Shown piece by piece: positions 22,201 to 31,010 of a DNA stretch of 64,000 bases. Within the stretch, counting starts at the first letter, position 1. Each line of letters begins with the position of its first letter. The position numbers were made by a program, and so were the translations under genes. This DNA comes from Rana temporaria. Its lineage: Eukaryota > Chordata > Amphibia > Anura > Ranidae. The notes beneath the pieces were generated by a model. It made no database searches. It worked only from the letters and a program-made list of their open reading frames with translations, and was not told where the DNA came from. Where the stretch lies: positions 332,919,952-332,983,951 of the forward strand of contig NC_053491.1 of the NCBI RefSeq assembly GCF_905171775.1, written 5' to 3'.

Positions 22201-23059
22201 GATATTTCACAATGGCAGGCTGTTATCGTTTTCTGAACTGCAGGCTCGATTTGGTCTGCCGGCATCTATGTGGCTCTCCTACCTTCAGCTTCGGCATGCC
22301 GTGGCGGCACAGGGGGATGCGGGGGAGTGGACACTGTCACCCGCCCCAGTATTCCACTTGTTGCGGTCTACCTCTGAAACCAAGGGAATTATTTCCCAAT
22401 GCTATCAAATGTTATTATTCAAGCACCTGGACGAGTACCCATGCAGGGCTTTTTCTGCCTGGCAGCGGGACCTCGGCCAGATTACGGGCGATCAGTGGGA
22501 GGAGGCCCTTCAATCCTTGACTACTTGTTCCCTAAATGTGGCGCAAAAAGTTTCGCAACTGTACATATTGCTAAGGGTACACTATACTCCGGTGAGGCTG
22601 CACAGGATGGGTAGGCGGGTGGACCCGTTGTGCTGCCGTTGCCAGAAGCACGAGGGGGACCTTATACATCTCATGTGGCGTTGCCCGAAGCTGCACAGAT
22701 ATTGGAACGGGGTGGTGGGGACAATTAATTCTGTTTTCCAGACTAAAGTTCCGGTTGATCCTATGTGCTGCTTACTGGGGGTGCTGGAGGATGTAGTTCC
22801 CGAGGAGATGACCAGGGTGGCTGTCTCCAGAACATTATTCCAGGCTAGGAAATTAATCCTAATGGGGTGGAAATCTGCCTCTCCGCCGTCTCACTCATCC
22901 TGGGTCAATCACGTGGGAATGGCGCTGGTGATGGAAAAACATATTTACCAGCATAGGGGGTGTCCTGGCAGGTTTGAGAGAATATGGGCGTTATGGCTAG
23001 ACACGCCAGGGTTGAGTCCCAGAGAACTTGTCATGACCAGGATTCTAAGGTGTCTCTAA
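19259..23059 (+). pseudogene. L1 ORF2 (endonuclease-reverse transcriptase), multiply broken
   Basis: ORF2 nicks target DNA and reverse-transcribes the RNA in place. The APE-like endonuclease has VTWNVRGVN (N-terminal block), LQETHL, MGDFNCYLD and, in the next frame, GVSDHSPLAL. The reverse transcriptase follows: GEDGLPIEVF, PISLLQSDVKILAKVLALR, DQAGFMP, GTRQGCPLSPLLFAIAIEPL and YADDMLLFLDD (YADD codons 21354-21365). The C-terminal zinc knuckle reads CCRCQKHEGDLIHLMWRCPK near 22630-22690. Breaks are a +1 shift near 19735-19780, two in-frame TGA codons near 20544 and 20575, and two more +1 shifts near 21690 and 21960-22020. About 1,265 codons would fit an L1 ORF2. It cannot make an active protein. 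Confidence 0.88.
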
Positions 23060-23326
23060 ATGGGTGATAATCGGATGTCATGAGGGTCTATATGGTAAAT
23101 TACTGGTAGTAAGGTGGGATGTTATGTATTCTTGTGGGAGAGGGAGGAATGACGACTGTGGGTGAAGTAGGGGACCTATATTGTATGTCTGTTCATGTAT
23201 GATATATACCTTGAAGGGATCATCATTTTTTGTCTGTGCAGTGGTAATGTTTATGTTTCTTTTTCTGTACTTGTTTATGAAACAATAAACATCTTTCTGA
23301 TTTAAAAAAAAATGTGCATAACGAAG

Positions 23327-23510
23327 CCAAGGAAAGGTGGAAAAATCTCCAAAAGGCATCAAATTACAGATTAGATATTCTTATAATATGTCAAAAAAAG
23401 TTAGATTGTATTTCCATCATTTACACTTTCAAAATTACAGAAAACAAAAAAATGGCATCTGCAAAAGTTTGGGCAGCCTCCAGAATTTATAGCATGCACT
23501 GCCCCCTTTG
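23327..23510 (+). repeat. Inner part of the Tc1 left inverted repeat
   Basis: It continues the TIR interrupted at 17318 and pairs with about 30371-30553. It contains the inner direct repeat AAAAGTTTGGGCA at about 23463, matching the outer one at 17269. Confidence 0.85.
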
Positions 23511-23629
23511 CAAAGCTGAGACCTGCCAGTGTCATGGATTGTTCTCAATCATCGTCTGGGAAGACCAGGTGATGTCAATCTCAAAGGTTTTAAATGCCCA
23601 GACTCATCTGACCTTGCCCCAACAATCAG

Positions 23630-23700
23630 CACCATGGGTTCTTCTAAGCAGTTGTCTAGAAAGCACCATGGGTTCTTCTAAGCAGTTGTCTAGAAAACTG
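23630..23700 (+). repeat. Tandem duplication at the Tc1 transposase start
   Basis: CACCATGGGTTCTTCTAAGC followed by AGTTGTCTAGAAA appears twice in tandem, about 35-36 bases apart (near 23629 and 23665). The start codon and its context are therefore duplicated. Only the second ATG (23668) is followed directly by the conserved HTH frame. Confidence 0.85.
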
Positions 23701-23975
23701 AAACTGAAACTGAAAATAGTTGACGCTCACAAAGCTGGAGAAGGCTATAAGAAGATAGCAAAGCGTTTTCAGTTGTCAATATCCTCTGTTCGGAATGTAA
23801 TTAAGAAATGGCAGTCATCAGGAACAGTGGAAGTTAAAGCAAGATCTGGAAGACCAAGACAAATATCAGACAGAACAGCTCACAGGATTGTGAGAAAAGC
23901 AATTCAAAACCAGCAGTTTGACTGCATGATCCCTCCTGAAAGATCTGGCAGACACTGGAGTTGTGGTACACTATT

Positions 23976-24645
23976 TGTCAGGGTACTAGCTCCATCTCTG
24001 ACAGATTCCCGCACATGCCCAGTAGAATGACATTTCGGCGCATGCCTGTGCGTGGTTTGCGCGCACGCATGCGCGGTACGGCAGCGCACCGTGTGCGTGG
24101 AAGCGCGCACGTGCACGTATGCGGCAACCCTGGGGCCAATCAGAGGCCGGACATTCCTATTTAAACCAGCAGCCTTCCCTGAACAGGTTGCTGGTTTGTC
24201 TTCAGCTCCTATGTGTTTACCTGTTGCCGTACCTGCCTGTTTTGACCCGGAATTCCTGACGACTCTCCTCTTACCTGGAACCTCTGACCCTTTGGCTAAC
24301 GTTACCTGGATTGCTGTTGTCTCCTGCCTCTTGACCTTGGCTTGCTCTCATGGACTCCCTCTGAACTCTCCTGCCCTTGACCCTCGGCTTGTGACTCGGA
24401 TTTGCCCTCATCTCCTGTGGACCCTACCAGACTCACCTACCAGTTCCTGCCTGACCAACGCTTGTCTCCAGTCTTCTGCACCTGCCCTGCTTCTGTCAGC
24501 TGCACCAAGTCTTCCTGCCAGCTCCCGGCGCCGGTGCCTCCTTGTGCCGTCCCTCCTCTGTCCCAACTCCAGGGAGTGGTCTGCACAGGGTCGCAAAGGT
24601 GAGCCGCCCTCAGCATCTCGGTCTCGGTGAGTACAGGTTCTGACA
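23976..24645 (+). repeat. 5' LTR of the gypsy element
   Basis: 670 bp. U3 has a CCAAT motif (about 24136-24140) and a TATA-like TATTTAAA at 24158-24165, so transcription should start about 24185-24195. Compared with the 3' LTR there are four substitutions: two near 24080-24089 and one each near 24273 and 24331. An ORF covers most of the LTR, but it is present in both LTRs and shows no domain, so I do not call it a gene. Confidence 0.92.
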
Positions 24646-24660
24646 GTACAAACCAGCCAG
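24646..24660 (+). other. Primer binding site, possibly self-priming
   Basis: Just after the LTR is GTACAAACCAGCCAG. Its ACAAACCAGC is exactly complementary to GCTGGTTTGT at 24190-24199, the expected 5' end of the transcript about 25 bases below the TATA box. That geometry is the Tf1/sushi self-priming mechanism. I do not recognise a tRNA 3' end here. Confidence 0.6.
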
Positions 24661-26535
24661 ATGTCTGAGACCGACAGGGCGCGCTCACCCTTTGAGACGC
24701 TGTGCCAACAGGTCTCCGCCTTAACAGAGGCAGTCCAGAAGCTTCAGGAAGGCTACCTCCAGATTGATGGCCGCCTCCAACAACTGGCCAGTTCCCCAGG
24801 TCCATCCACTGCGGCCCTAGCCTCTTCACCCGGACCTTCTGCTGCCCAAGCTCCTGCAAGCCCTGCCATGATGGGGAGTAATCCCGAACCCCGGGTCTCC
24901 ATGCCCGAGCGATTCTCAGGCGACCGTCGGAAATATCGGGCTTTCAAGAATGCCTGTTCCCTTTACCTGGCCTTGCAACCTAGAACTTTTGCGACCGAAG
25001 CTGTTAAGGTTGGATTCGTAATCTCTCTCCTTTCTGAGGAGCCTCAAGCATGGGCACACTCCTTAATGGAACAACGCAGTCCAATACTTGACTCTATGGA
25101 CACCTTCTTCACCCACATGGGGAAATTATACGACGACCCCCTACGTGCAGCCACCGCAGAGGGTACTCTGCACAGCTTAAATCAAGGGAGACGGCCGGTG
25201 GAAGACTACACCGCCGAATTTAGAAAGTGGTCTGCTGACACAGGCTGGAATGAGTTGGCCCTCAGGTACCAATACCGCCAGGGCCTCTCTGAGAACCTAA
25301 AGGATGAGCTTGCAAGGTCGGCACCCCCTGCCTCTCTGGAGGATTTAATCCAAACCGCCACTCAGCTGGATAGGCGCCTTCGAGAACGTCGTTCGGAGAG
25401 GTTCCAGTCCAACCGGCCTAACTGGGTTCCACCAAGATATGCTCCAGTACCTCCGCCTCACCCAGCTCCACCAAACACCTCATTACCCGACCCAGAGCCG
25501 ATGCAGCTTGGTATAGTACGGGCCCCTCTGACTCCAGAAGAAAGACTCCGGAGGCGTCAATCTAACCTCTGTCTGTACTGCGGAGCCGCCGGACACTTTT
25601 TGCGCACTTGCCCAGTAAGGCCTTGTAAGTCGAAACCTCCATCTGCTATCAATTTCCCTGTTACCAGTTTGCCTCAGACTTATGTTATCCTCTTTCTTTC
25701 CCTACAGCTCCCGGAAGGGGCAACACGTCTGCCGGCGATAATTGATTCCGGGGCCTGCAGCTGCTTCTTGGACTCATCCTTGGCCCAAAAGCTGCGTATC
25801 CCCTGCCGTACCAAGGATTTTCAGCTGCAAGTTCATCTGGCTGATGGCTCTCTTCCCCGTTCCGGATTGATTACCCAGGAAACCCTTCCTCTTTGTGCCA
25901 TCTCAGATTCTGGGCACCGGGAGTTCCTCTGTTTGGACTTAATCCCGTCCCCCATGTTCCCTATCATTCTGGGTCTCCCTTGGCTACAAGTTCATCTGCC
26001 CTGCATTGATTGGCTCAAGAAAGAAGTCAGCTTCCCTTCCACCTACTGTTCCCAGCACTGTCTCGCACCCGCTCCAGTCGCCTGCTCCACGCTAGCTACT
26101 CCACCTGAAGACCTACAGCATGTTCCTCCAGCCTACCTAGACTTCAAGGATGTCTTTGACAAAAAACAAGCCGATTGTCTCCCACCACATCGGTCATATG
26201 ACTGCCCCATTGACCTCTTGCCCGGATCTGAAATTCCCTTTGGGCGCATATTCCCCTTGTCAGAGACTGAGTTGAAGACCCTCAAGGTCTATATTGAAGA
26301 AAATTTAAGTAAGAAGTTCATCCGTCCCTCCTCCTCGCCAGCGGGGGCGGGGATCTTCTTTGTCGAGAAAAAAGATGGATCGCTTAGACCCTGCATTGAT
26401 TATAGGGAGTTAAACAAAATTACCATCAAGAACCGGTACCCGCTGCCTCTAATCCCCGAGCTCTTTCAAAGGTTCCGATCAGCTCAGGTTTTTTCTAAAT
26501 TGGACCTCCGGGCGCCTACAATTTGGTCCGAATAA
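24661..26535 (+). CDS. Gypsy gag-protease-N-terminal RT, ends at a frameshift
   Basis: The start ATG lies 15 bases after the 5' LTR. Residues 1-90 are a Gln-rich coiled region and a Pro/Ser/Ala linker. Residues about 90-260 are a retrotransposon gag capsid region (MPERFSGDRRKYRAFKNACS, AWAHSLMEQRSP, GRRPVEDYTAEFRKWSADTG, YRQGLSENLKDELA). A CCHC zinc knuckle CLYCGAAGHFLRTC spans 304-317. The aspartic protease has IIDSGACSCFLD (D362) and a later IILGLPWL. RT starts at about residue 530 with FFVEKKDGSLRPCIDYRELN and NRYPLPLIPELF. The frame is lost at about 26510, within a KLDLR motif, by an apparent single-base deletion. The ORF then runs only to 26535. The remaining pol continues in the overlapping frame. 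Confidence 0.9.
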   Translation: MSETDRARSPFETLCQQVSALTEAVQKLQEGYLQIDGRLQQLASSPGPSTAALASSPGPSAAQAPASPAMMGSNPEPRVSMPERFSGDRRKYRAFKNACSLYLALQPRTFATEAVKVGFVISLLSEEPQAWAHSLMEQRSPILDSMDTFFTHMGKLYDDPLRAATAEGTLHSLNQGRRPVEDYTAEFRKWSADTGWNELALRYQYRQGLSENLKDELARSAPPASLEDLIQTATQLDRRLRERRSERFQSNRPNWVPPRYAPVPPPHPAPPNTSLPDPEPMQLGIVRAPLTPEERLRRRQSNLCLYCGAAGHFLRTCPVRPCKSKPPSAINFPVTSLPQTYVILFLSLQLPEGATRLPAIIDSGACSCFLDSSLAQKLRIPCRTKDFQLQVHLADGSLPRSGLITQETLPLCAISDSGHREFLCLDLIPSPMFPIILGLPWLQVHLPCIDWLKKEVSFPSTYCSQHCLAPAPVACSTLATPPEDLQHVPPAYLDFKDVFDKKQADCLPPHRSYDCPIDLLPGSEIPFGRIFPLSETELKTLKVYIEENLSKKFIRPSSSPAGAGIFFVEKKDGSLRPCIDYRELNKITIKNRYPLPLIPELFQRFRSAQVFSKLDLRAPTIWSE

Positions 26536-29186
26536 GGGCAGGAGATGAGTGGAACACTGCGTTCAGGTCCAGATTCGGGCACTTCGAGTATCTGGTCATG
26601 CCCTTTGGGCTCTGTAATGCGCCCGCCACCTTCCAGCATCTAGTCAATGACATTTTTCGACAATTTTTAGATGACTTCCTCGTAGTCTACTTGGACGATA
26701 TTCTCATCTTTTCAGCCACAAAAGAGTTACATCGGCAACATGTCAGGCAGGTTCTCACCATCTTGAGACAACACCGGCTTTATCTCAAATCAGAAAAATG
26801 CGAGTTCGAAAAGACATCAGTGCAATTTTTAGGATTTATCATTTCTGTGCATGGGGTAGCCATGGATCCCCAGAAAATCAGTGCTATTCAGGAGTGGGCA
26901 CCTCCAACAGACAAAAAGGGCGTTCAGCGCTTCATTGGCTTCGCCAATTTTTATAGACGATTCATCATCGGTTTTTCATCAATTGTTTCTCCCATCACCA
27001 AGTTGACCCGCCAGGGGCACCGCTTCCAGTGGCCACAAGAGGCTCAGGAGGCCTTTATCAAACTCAAAACGGCCTTTACCTCGGCACCTGTACTTTGTCA
27101 TCCGGATTCTACGTTACCTTTTGTTCTAGAAGTGGACGCCTCGGAATCTGCTACAGGCGCTATTCTTTCCCAGAGACAGGGACCGAAGTCGCTTCTTCAC
27201 CCAGTAGCCTACACCTCTCGGAAACTAAGTCCTCCTGAGCGCAATTACGACGTAGGCGATAGAGAACTACTGGCCATAAAATTTGCACTGGAGGAGTGGA
27301 GGTACCTGCTGGAGGGGGCAGCGCATCCCATTATCATTTTCACTGACCACAGGAACCTGGAATACTTACGGTCTGCAAAACGCCTTAGGCCCAGACAAGC
27401 CCGTTGGGCTCTTTTTTTTGCTCGCTTCAATTTCCATATTACCTATCGTCCTGGCGCAAAAAATGGAAAAGCTGATGCCCTCTCCAGGATGTTTCCAGAG
27501 ACGCCCGATACTTCCGAGCCCAGCACGATCCTGTCACCTCAAAATTTTTTGCTTCTCCCTCAAACAGATTTGTTGACTGCTCTAAAGACCGCATGCCAAC
27601 GGTGCCCTGATCATGAGGTTTCCTCCTTGGAGAAAAAGGACGACCTGCTGTGGTCTCGTGGGAAGATTTTTGTTCCAACAGAGGCAAGACAGTTAATCCT
27701 CAGCACCTTCCATGATCGTAAATTGGCTGGCCATTTTGGTACCCGTAAAACTTCCGAACTGATCTCTCGCTCCTTCTGGTGGCCTAAATGGAGGTCCGAC
27801 TGCAAGGATTATGTCTCTTCCTGCATTCGCTGCCAGCGGAGTAAGGGGCCAAACACGAAGACCTGGGGGCTGCTGAAACCCCTTCCTATCCCAGAACGGC
27901 CCTGGATTGACATCTCCATGGACTTTATTGTCGATTTGCCTCCTTCAGCCGGGTTTACCACGATCCTAGTCGTGGTGGACCGTCTGTCCAAGATGGCGCA
28001 TTTTTTGCCCATGGTGGGTACGCCCTCCGCGGCAGACACAGCCAAAATCTTTTTTAAAGAGATTATCAAGCTCCATGGAGTGCCCAAAAGCATAGTATCT
28101 GACAGAGGTACTCAATTCACATCCAAATTTTGGAAGGAACTTTGCAGAGCTTTGGAAGTGAAGATCTGTCTGTCCTCGGCCTATCACCCTCAAAGTAATG
28201 GCCAGACAGAGCGCACTAATCAAACGCTAGAACAGTATCTACGATGCTTTTGCTCAGTCTCCCAAGACGATTGGTCCTCCTTGTTATCTACAGCCGAGTT
28301 CGCTTACAATAATTCCATACATTCTTCCACAAACCAAACCCCGTTCTGGGCTAACTTCGGTTTCTACCCTTCCTTTTTGCCGGACTCCATCCCGGAAACA
28401 TCTGTGCCAGCGGTCCAGGAACGTGTGACCTGCATCCAGCAAAACTTTCAGAAGTTACAGGAAAGCATGCAGCAAGCTCAGCAGGACTATAAGAGGTTCC
28501 ATGACAAGGGGAGGAAGGATTGCCCTGTCTTCAAAGTGGGTGAGAAGGTCTGGCTATCTGCCATCAACCTCAAGTTACCTATTCCCTCTCGGAAGCTGGG
28601 TCCAAGGTTCATCGGGCCATTTGAGATCAGGCGAGAAATCAACCCAGTAGCTTTTGAGTTGGCTTTACCCAGGTCCTACAAGATCCACCCTGTGTTTCAC
28701 GCCTCTCTGCTTAAGCCCGTTGTGTCTGACCCCTTCAACGGTAGAGAAGAACTGCCACCTCCACCAGTGGAGATCGAGGGTGAAAAAGAATTTGAGGTGG
28801 AGGCTATCTTGAGCTGCAGGAAAAGAGGAAGGCAGTTGCAATACCTTATAAAGTGGAAGGGATATCTCCCTGAAGATAACTCTTGGGAGCCTTCCCGGAA
28901 TCTCCATGCCCCTCGCCTGATTCGGGCCTTTCACCTGGAACACCCGGAGTTAATGACCAGTTTGGGCGTCCGGAGTCCGCCCCTTGGGGGGGGGCACTGT
29001 CAGGGTACTAGCTCCATCTCTGACAGATTCCCGCACATGCCCAGTAGAATGACATTTCGGCGCATGCCTGTGCGTGGTTTGCGCGCACGCATGCGCGGTA
29101 CGACAGCGCGCCGTGTGCGTGGAAGCGCGCACGTGCACGTATGCGGCAACCCTGGGGCCAATCAGAGGCCGGACATTCCTATTTAA
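26523..29186 (+). CDS. Gypsy pol: RT, RNase H, integrase and chromodomain
   Basis: This is the downstream half of the gag-pol polyprotein in the shifted frame. The first ATG at 26523 is not a real start. RT has FGLCNAPATFQHLVND and YLDD (codons 26688-26699). RNase H begins VLEVDASESATGAIL and contains FTDHRNLEYL. Integrase has an HHCC zinc-binding region (GHFGTRKTSELISRSFWW ... CIRCQRSK) and a DDE triad at D467 (SMDFIVDLP), D527 (VSDRGTQF) and E563 (SNGQTERTNQ), spaced D-x35-E. A chromodomain ends the protein (about residues 755-800): YLIKWKGYLPEDNSWEPSRN. Chromodomains can direct integration toward chromatin marks (family knowledge). The frame stays open into the 3' LTR and stops at 29184-29186, so the LTR supplies the last 60 or so codons. 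Confidence 0.92.
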   Translation: MVRIRAGDEWNTAFRSRFGHFEYLVMPFGLCNAPATFQHLVNDIFRQFLDDFLVVYLDDILIFSATKELHRQHVRQVLTILRQHRLYLKSEKCEFEKTSVQFLGFIISVHGVAMDPQKISAIQEWAPPTDKKGVQRFIGFANFYRRFIIGFSSIVSPITKLTRQGHRFQWPQEAQEAFIKLKTAFTSAPVLCHPDSTLPFVLEVDASESATGAILSQRQGPKSLLHPVAYTSRKLSPPERNYDVGDRELLAIKFALEEWRYLLEGAAHPIIIFTDHRNLEYLRSAKRLRPRQARWALFFARFNFHITYRPGAKNGKADALSRMFPETPDTSEPSTILSPQNFLLLPQTDLLTALKTACQRCPDHEVSSLEKKDDLLWSRGKIFVPTEARQLILSTFHDRKLAGHFGTRKTSELISRSFWWPKWRSDCKDYVSSCIRCQRSKGPNTKTWGLLKPLPIPERPWIDISMDFIVDLPPSAGFTTILVVVDRLSKMAHFLPMVGTPSAADTAKIFFKEIIKLHGVPKSIVSDRGTQFTSKFWKELCRALEVKICLSSAYHPQSNGQTERTNQTLEQYLRCFCSVSQDDWSSLLSTAEFAYNNSIHSSTNQTPFWANFGFYPSFLPDSIPETSVPAVQERVTCIQQNFQKLQESMQQAQQDYKRFHDKGRKDCPVFKVGEKVWLSAINLKLPIPSRKLGPRFIGPFEIRREINPVAFELALPRSYKIHPVFHASLLKPVVSDPFNGREELPPPPVEIEGEKEFEVEAILSCRKRGRQLQYLIKWKGYLPEDNSWEPSRNLHAPRLIRAFHLEHPELMTSLGVRSPPLGGGHCQGTSSISDRFPHMPSRMTFRRMPVRGLRARMRGTTARRVRGSAHVHVCGNPGANQRPDIPI
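28985..28997 (+). other. Polypurine tract of the gypsy element
   Basis: A run of nine or more G residues (TTGGGGGGGGGCAC) directly precedes the 3' LTR at 28998. That is the expected plus-strand primer site, although the final CAC is atypical. Confidence 0.65.
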
Positions 29187-29667
29187 ACCAGCAGCCTTCC
29201 CTGAACAGGTTGCTGGTTTGTCTTCAGCTCCTATGTGTTTACCTGTTGCCGTACCTGCCTGTTTTGACCCGGAATTCCTGACGACTCTCCTCTCACCTGG
29301 AACCTCTGACCCTTTGGCTAACGTTACCTGGATTGCTGTTGTCTCCTGCCCCTTGACCTTGGCTTGCTCTCATGGACTCCCTCTGAACTCTCCTGCCCTT
29401 GACCCTCGGCTTGTGACTCGGATTTGCCCTCATCTCCTGTGGACCCTACCAGACTCACCTACCAGTTCCTGCCTGACCAACGCTTGTCTCCAGTCTTCTG
29501 CACCTGCCCTGCTTCTGTCAGCTGCACCAAGTCTTCCTGCCAGCTCCCGGCGCCGGTGCCTCCTTGTGCCGTCCCTCCTCTGTCCCAACTCCAGGGAGTG
29601 GTCTGCACAGGGTCGCAAAGGTGAGCCGCCCTCAGCATCTCGGTCTCGGTGAGTACAGGTTCTGACA
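28998..29667 (+). repeat. 3' LTR of the gypsy element
   Basis: 670 bp, same length and ends as the 5' LTR, with four substitutions between them (about 0.6 percent). That indicates a recent insertion relative to the decayed Tc1 host. Confidence 0.92.
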
Positions 29668-30370
29668 CTATTCCACTATAAAGAGATACTTGTACAAATA
29701 TGGTCTTCATGGAAGAGTCATCAGAAGAAAACCTCTTCTACGTCCTCACCACAATAATCAGCGTTTGAACTTTGCAAATGAACATATAGACAAGCCTGAT
29801 GCATTTTGGAAACAAGTTCTGTGGACCGATGAGGTTAAAATATAACTTTTTGGCCGGAATGAGCAAAGGTACGTTTGGAGAAGAAAGGGCACAGAATTTA
29901 ATGAAAAGAACCTCTGTCCAATTATTAAGCATGGGGGTGGATCAATCATGCTTTGGGGTTGTATTGCAGCCAGTGGCACAGGGAACATTTCACGAGTAGA
30001 AGGAAAAATGGATTCAATAAAATTTCAGCAAATTTTGGATGGTAACTTGATGCCATCTGTGAAAAAGCTGAAGTTAAAGAGAGGATGGCTTCTACAAATG
30101 GATAATAATCCTAAACACACCTCAAAATCCACAGGGGATTACATCAAGAGGCGTAAACTGAAGGTTTTGCCATGGCCTTCACAATCTCCTGACCTCAACA
30201 TAATTGAAAATCTATGGATAGACCTTAAAAGAGCAGTGCGTGACAGACAGCCCAGAGGTCTCAAAGAACTGGAAGACTTTTGTAAGGAAGAATGGGCAAA
30301 GACACCTCAAACAAGATGTGAAAGACTCTTGGCTGGCTACAAAAAGCGTTTACAAGCTGTGATACTTGCC

Positions 30371-30614
30371 AAAGGGGGCAGTACAAGATATTTACTCTGC
30401 AGGGTGCCCAAACTTTTGCCGACGCCATTTTTTTGTTTTCTGTAATTTTGAAAGTGTAAATGATGGATATAAAATCTAACTTTTTTTGACATATTATAAG
30501 AATGTCTACTCTGTGATTTGATGCCTTTTGGAGATTTTTCCATCTTTCCTCGGCTTCGTTATGCACATTTATACAATTTTTTACCTGGGGTGCCCAAACT
30601 TTCGATCCCCACTG
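30371..30614 (-). repeat. Right inverted repeat of the Tc1 element
   Basis: It pairs with 17258-17318 plus 23327-23510. The inner direct repeat TGCCCAAACTTTT is at about 30405 and the outer TGCCCAAACTTTCG at about 30591. Differences from the left arm are scattered and few, for example AAATTTGTATT versus AAAATTGTATA. Confidence 0.88.
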
Positions 30615-30619
30615 TATAT

Positions 30620-31010
30620 ACATATTGTTGAAAGTATTGGGACGCCTGCCTTTACACGCACATGAACTTTAATGGCATTCCAGTCTTAGCCTGTAGGGTT
30701 CAAAATTGGGTTGGCCCACGCTTTGCAAATATAACAACTTCAAATCTTATGGGAAAGGTTGTCCACAAGGTTTAGGAGTGTGTCTATGGGAATGTTTGAC
30801 CATTCTTCCAGAAGCACATTTGTGAGGTCAGGCACTGATGTTTGGCAAGAAGGCCTGGCTCGTAGTCTCCACTCTAATTCACCCCAAATGTGTTCTGTCG
30901 GGTTAAGGTCAGGACTCTGTACAGACCAGTCAAATTCCTCCACACCAAACTAACTCATCCATGTCTTTATGGACCTTGCTTTGTGCACTGGTCCAAATCA
31001 TTTGGGGGAG
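30620..31010 (-). mobile_element. Fragment of a second Tc1-like transposon
   Basis: The left end carries GAAAGTATTGGGACGCCTGCC, a familiar Tc1-family terminus. The minus strand of 30740-30943 then encodes the end of a transposase: EEFDWSVQSPDLNPTEHIWG (with the catalytic E of DD34E), RLRARPSCQTSVPDLTNVLL and EEWSNIPIDTLLNLVDNL. The upstream transposase and the other terminus are missing or unrecognisable, so this is a truncated copy. It abuts the TA of the larger Tc1 element at 30616. Positions 31011-31640 hold nothing I recognise. Confidence 0.8.

Larger units (their letters stand above)
17303..23326 (+). mobile_element. L1-type LINE, full length, with 16-bp target duplication
   Basis: The element is 17319-23310 (about 6.0 kb), between identical copies of AATGTGCATAACGAAG at 17303-17318 and 23311-23326. 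The 5' end GGGGCGTGGCC resembles other amphibian L1 starts. It has a 5' leader of about 30 bases (or about 170 if the ATG at 17490 is used), ORF1, a spacer of about 650 bases, ORF2, and a 3' region with AATAAA at 23284 and a short A-tail. Both ORFs carry frameshifts, so this copy is now dead, although its ends are crisp. It landed in the left inverted repeat of the Tc1 element. Confidence 0.88.
23971..29672 (+). mobile_element. Ty3/gypsy chromovirus-type LTR retrotransposon
   Basis: The element is 23976-29667, flanked by CTATT at 23971-23975 and 29668-29672. Two 670-bp LTRs begin TGTCAGGG and end TCTGACA, and differ at only four positions by my reading. Internal order is gag, protease, RT, RNase H, integrase, chromodomain, then a G-rich polypurine tract. 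No envelope gene is present. The chromodomain and single long gag-pol frame resemble vertebrate sushi-like chromoviruses. It inserted into the Tc1 transposase gene in sense orientation. A one-base frame break in RT is the only disabling change I see. Confidence 0.92.
23668..30366 (+). pseudogene. Tc1 transposase (DD34E), interrupted
   Basis: The N-terminal part (23668-23975) has a paired-like HTH: LKLKIVDAHKAGEGYKKIAK, SSVRNVIKKW and a GRPR hook (KARSGRPRQIS). A gypsy element interrupts it at 23975. The gene resumes at 29673 with KRYLYKYGLHGR and KPLLRPHHNNQRLNFA. The catalytic core shows LWTDEVKI (first D), GSIMLWGCIAASGTG, MDNNPKHT (second D) and SPDLNIIENLW (E), with 34 residues between the second D and E, the Tc1 spacing. 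Damage besides the insertion: a frameshift near 23935-23945, just before the segment that should follow the HTH, and a TAA in place of a sense codon at 29843-29845. Usual length about 340 residues. Inactive. Confidence 0.88.
17256..30616 (+). mobile_element. Tc1-type transposon split by an L1 and a Ty3/gypsy element
   Basis: The outer boundaries are TA + CAGTGGGGATCGAAAGTT at 17256 and the reverse complement + TA at 30616. Each inverted repeat is about 243 bases: left 17258-17318 plus 23327-23510, right 30371-30614. Each carries two copies of the direct repeat AAAGTTTGGGCA, an IR/DR layout. Removing the two insertions (17319-23310 plus one TSD, and 23976-29667 plus one TSD) leaves a Tc1 element of about 1.7 kb with a single transposase gene. 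That gene is itself broken by a frameshift and a stop codon. Confidence 0.9.

Noticed and set aside
24052..24630. 192-codon ORF repeated at 29074-29652
   Set aside because: It lies wholly inside the gypsy LTRs and occurs in both. No recognisable domain, and more simply explained as LTR sequence.
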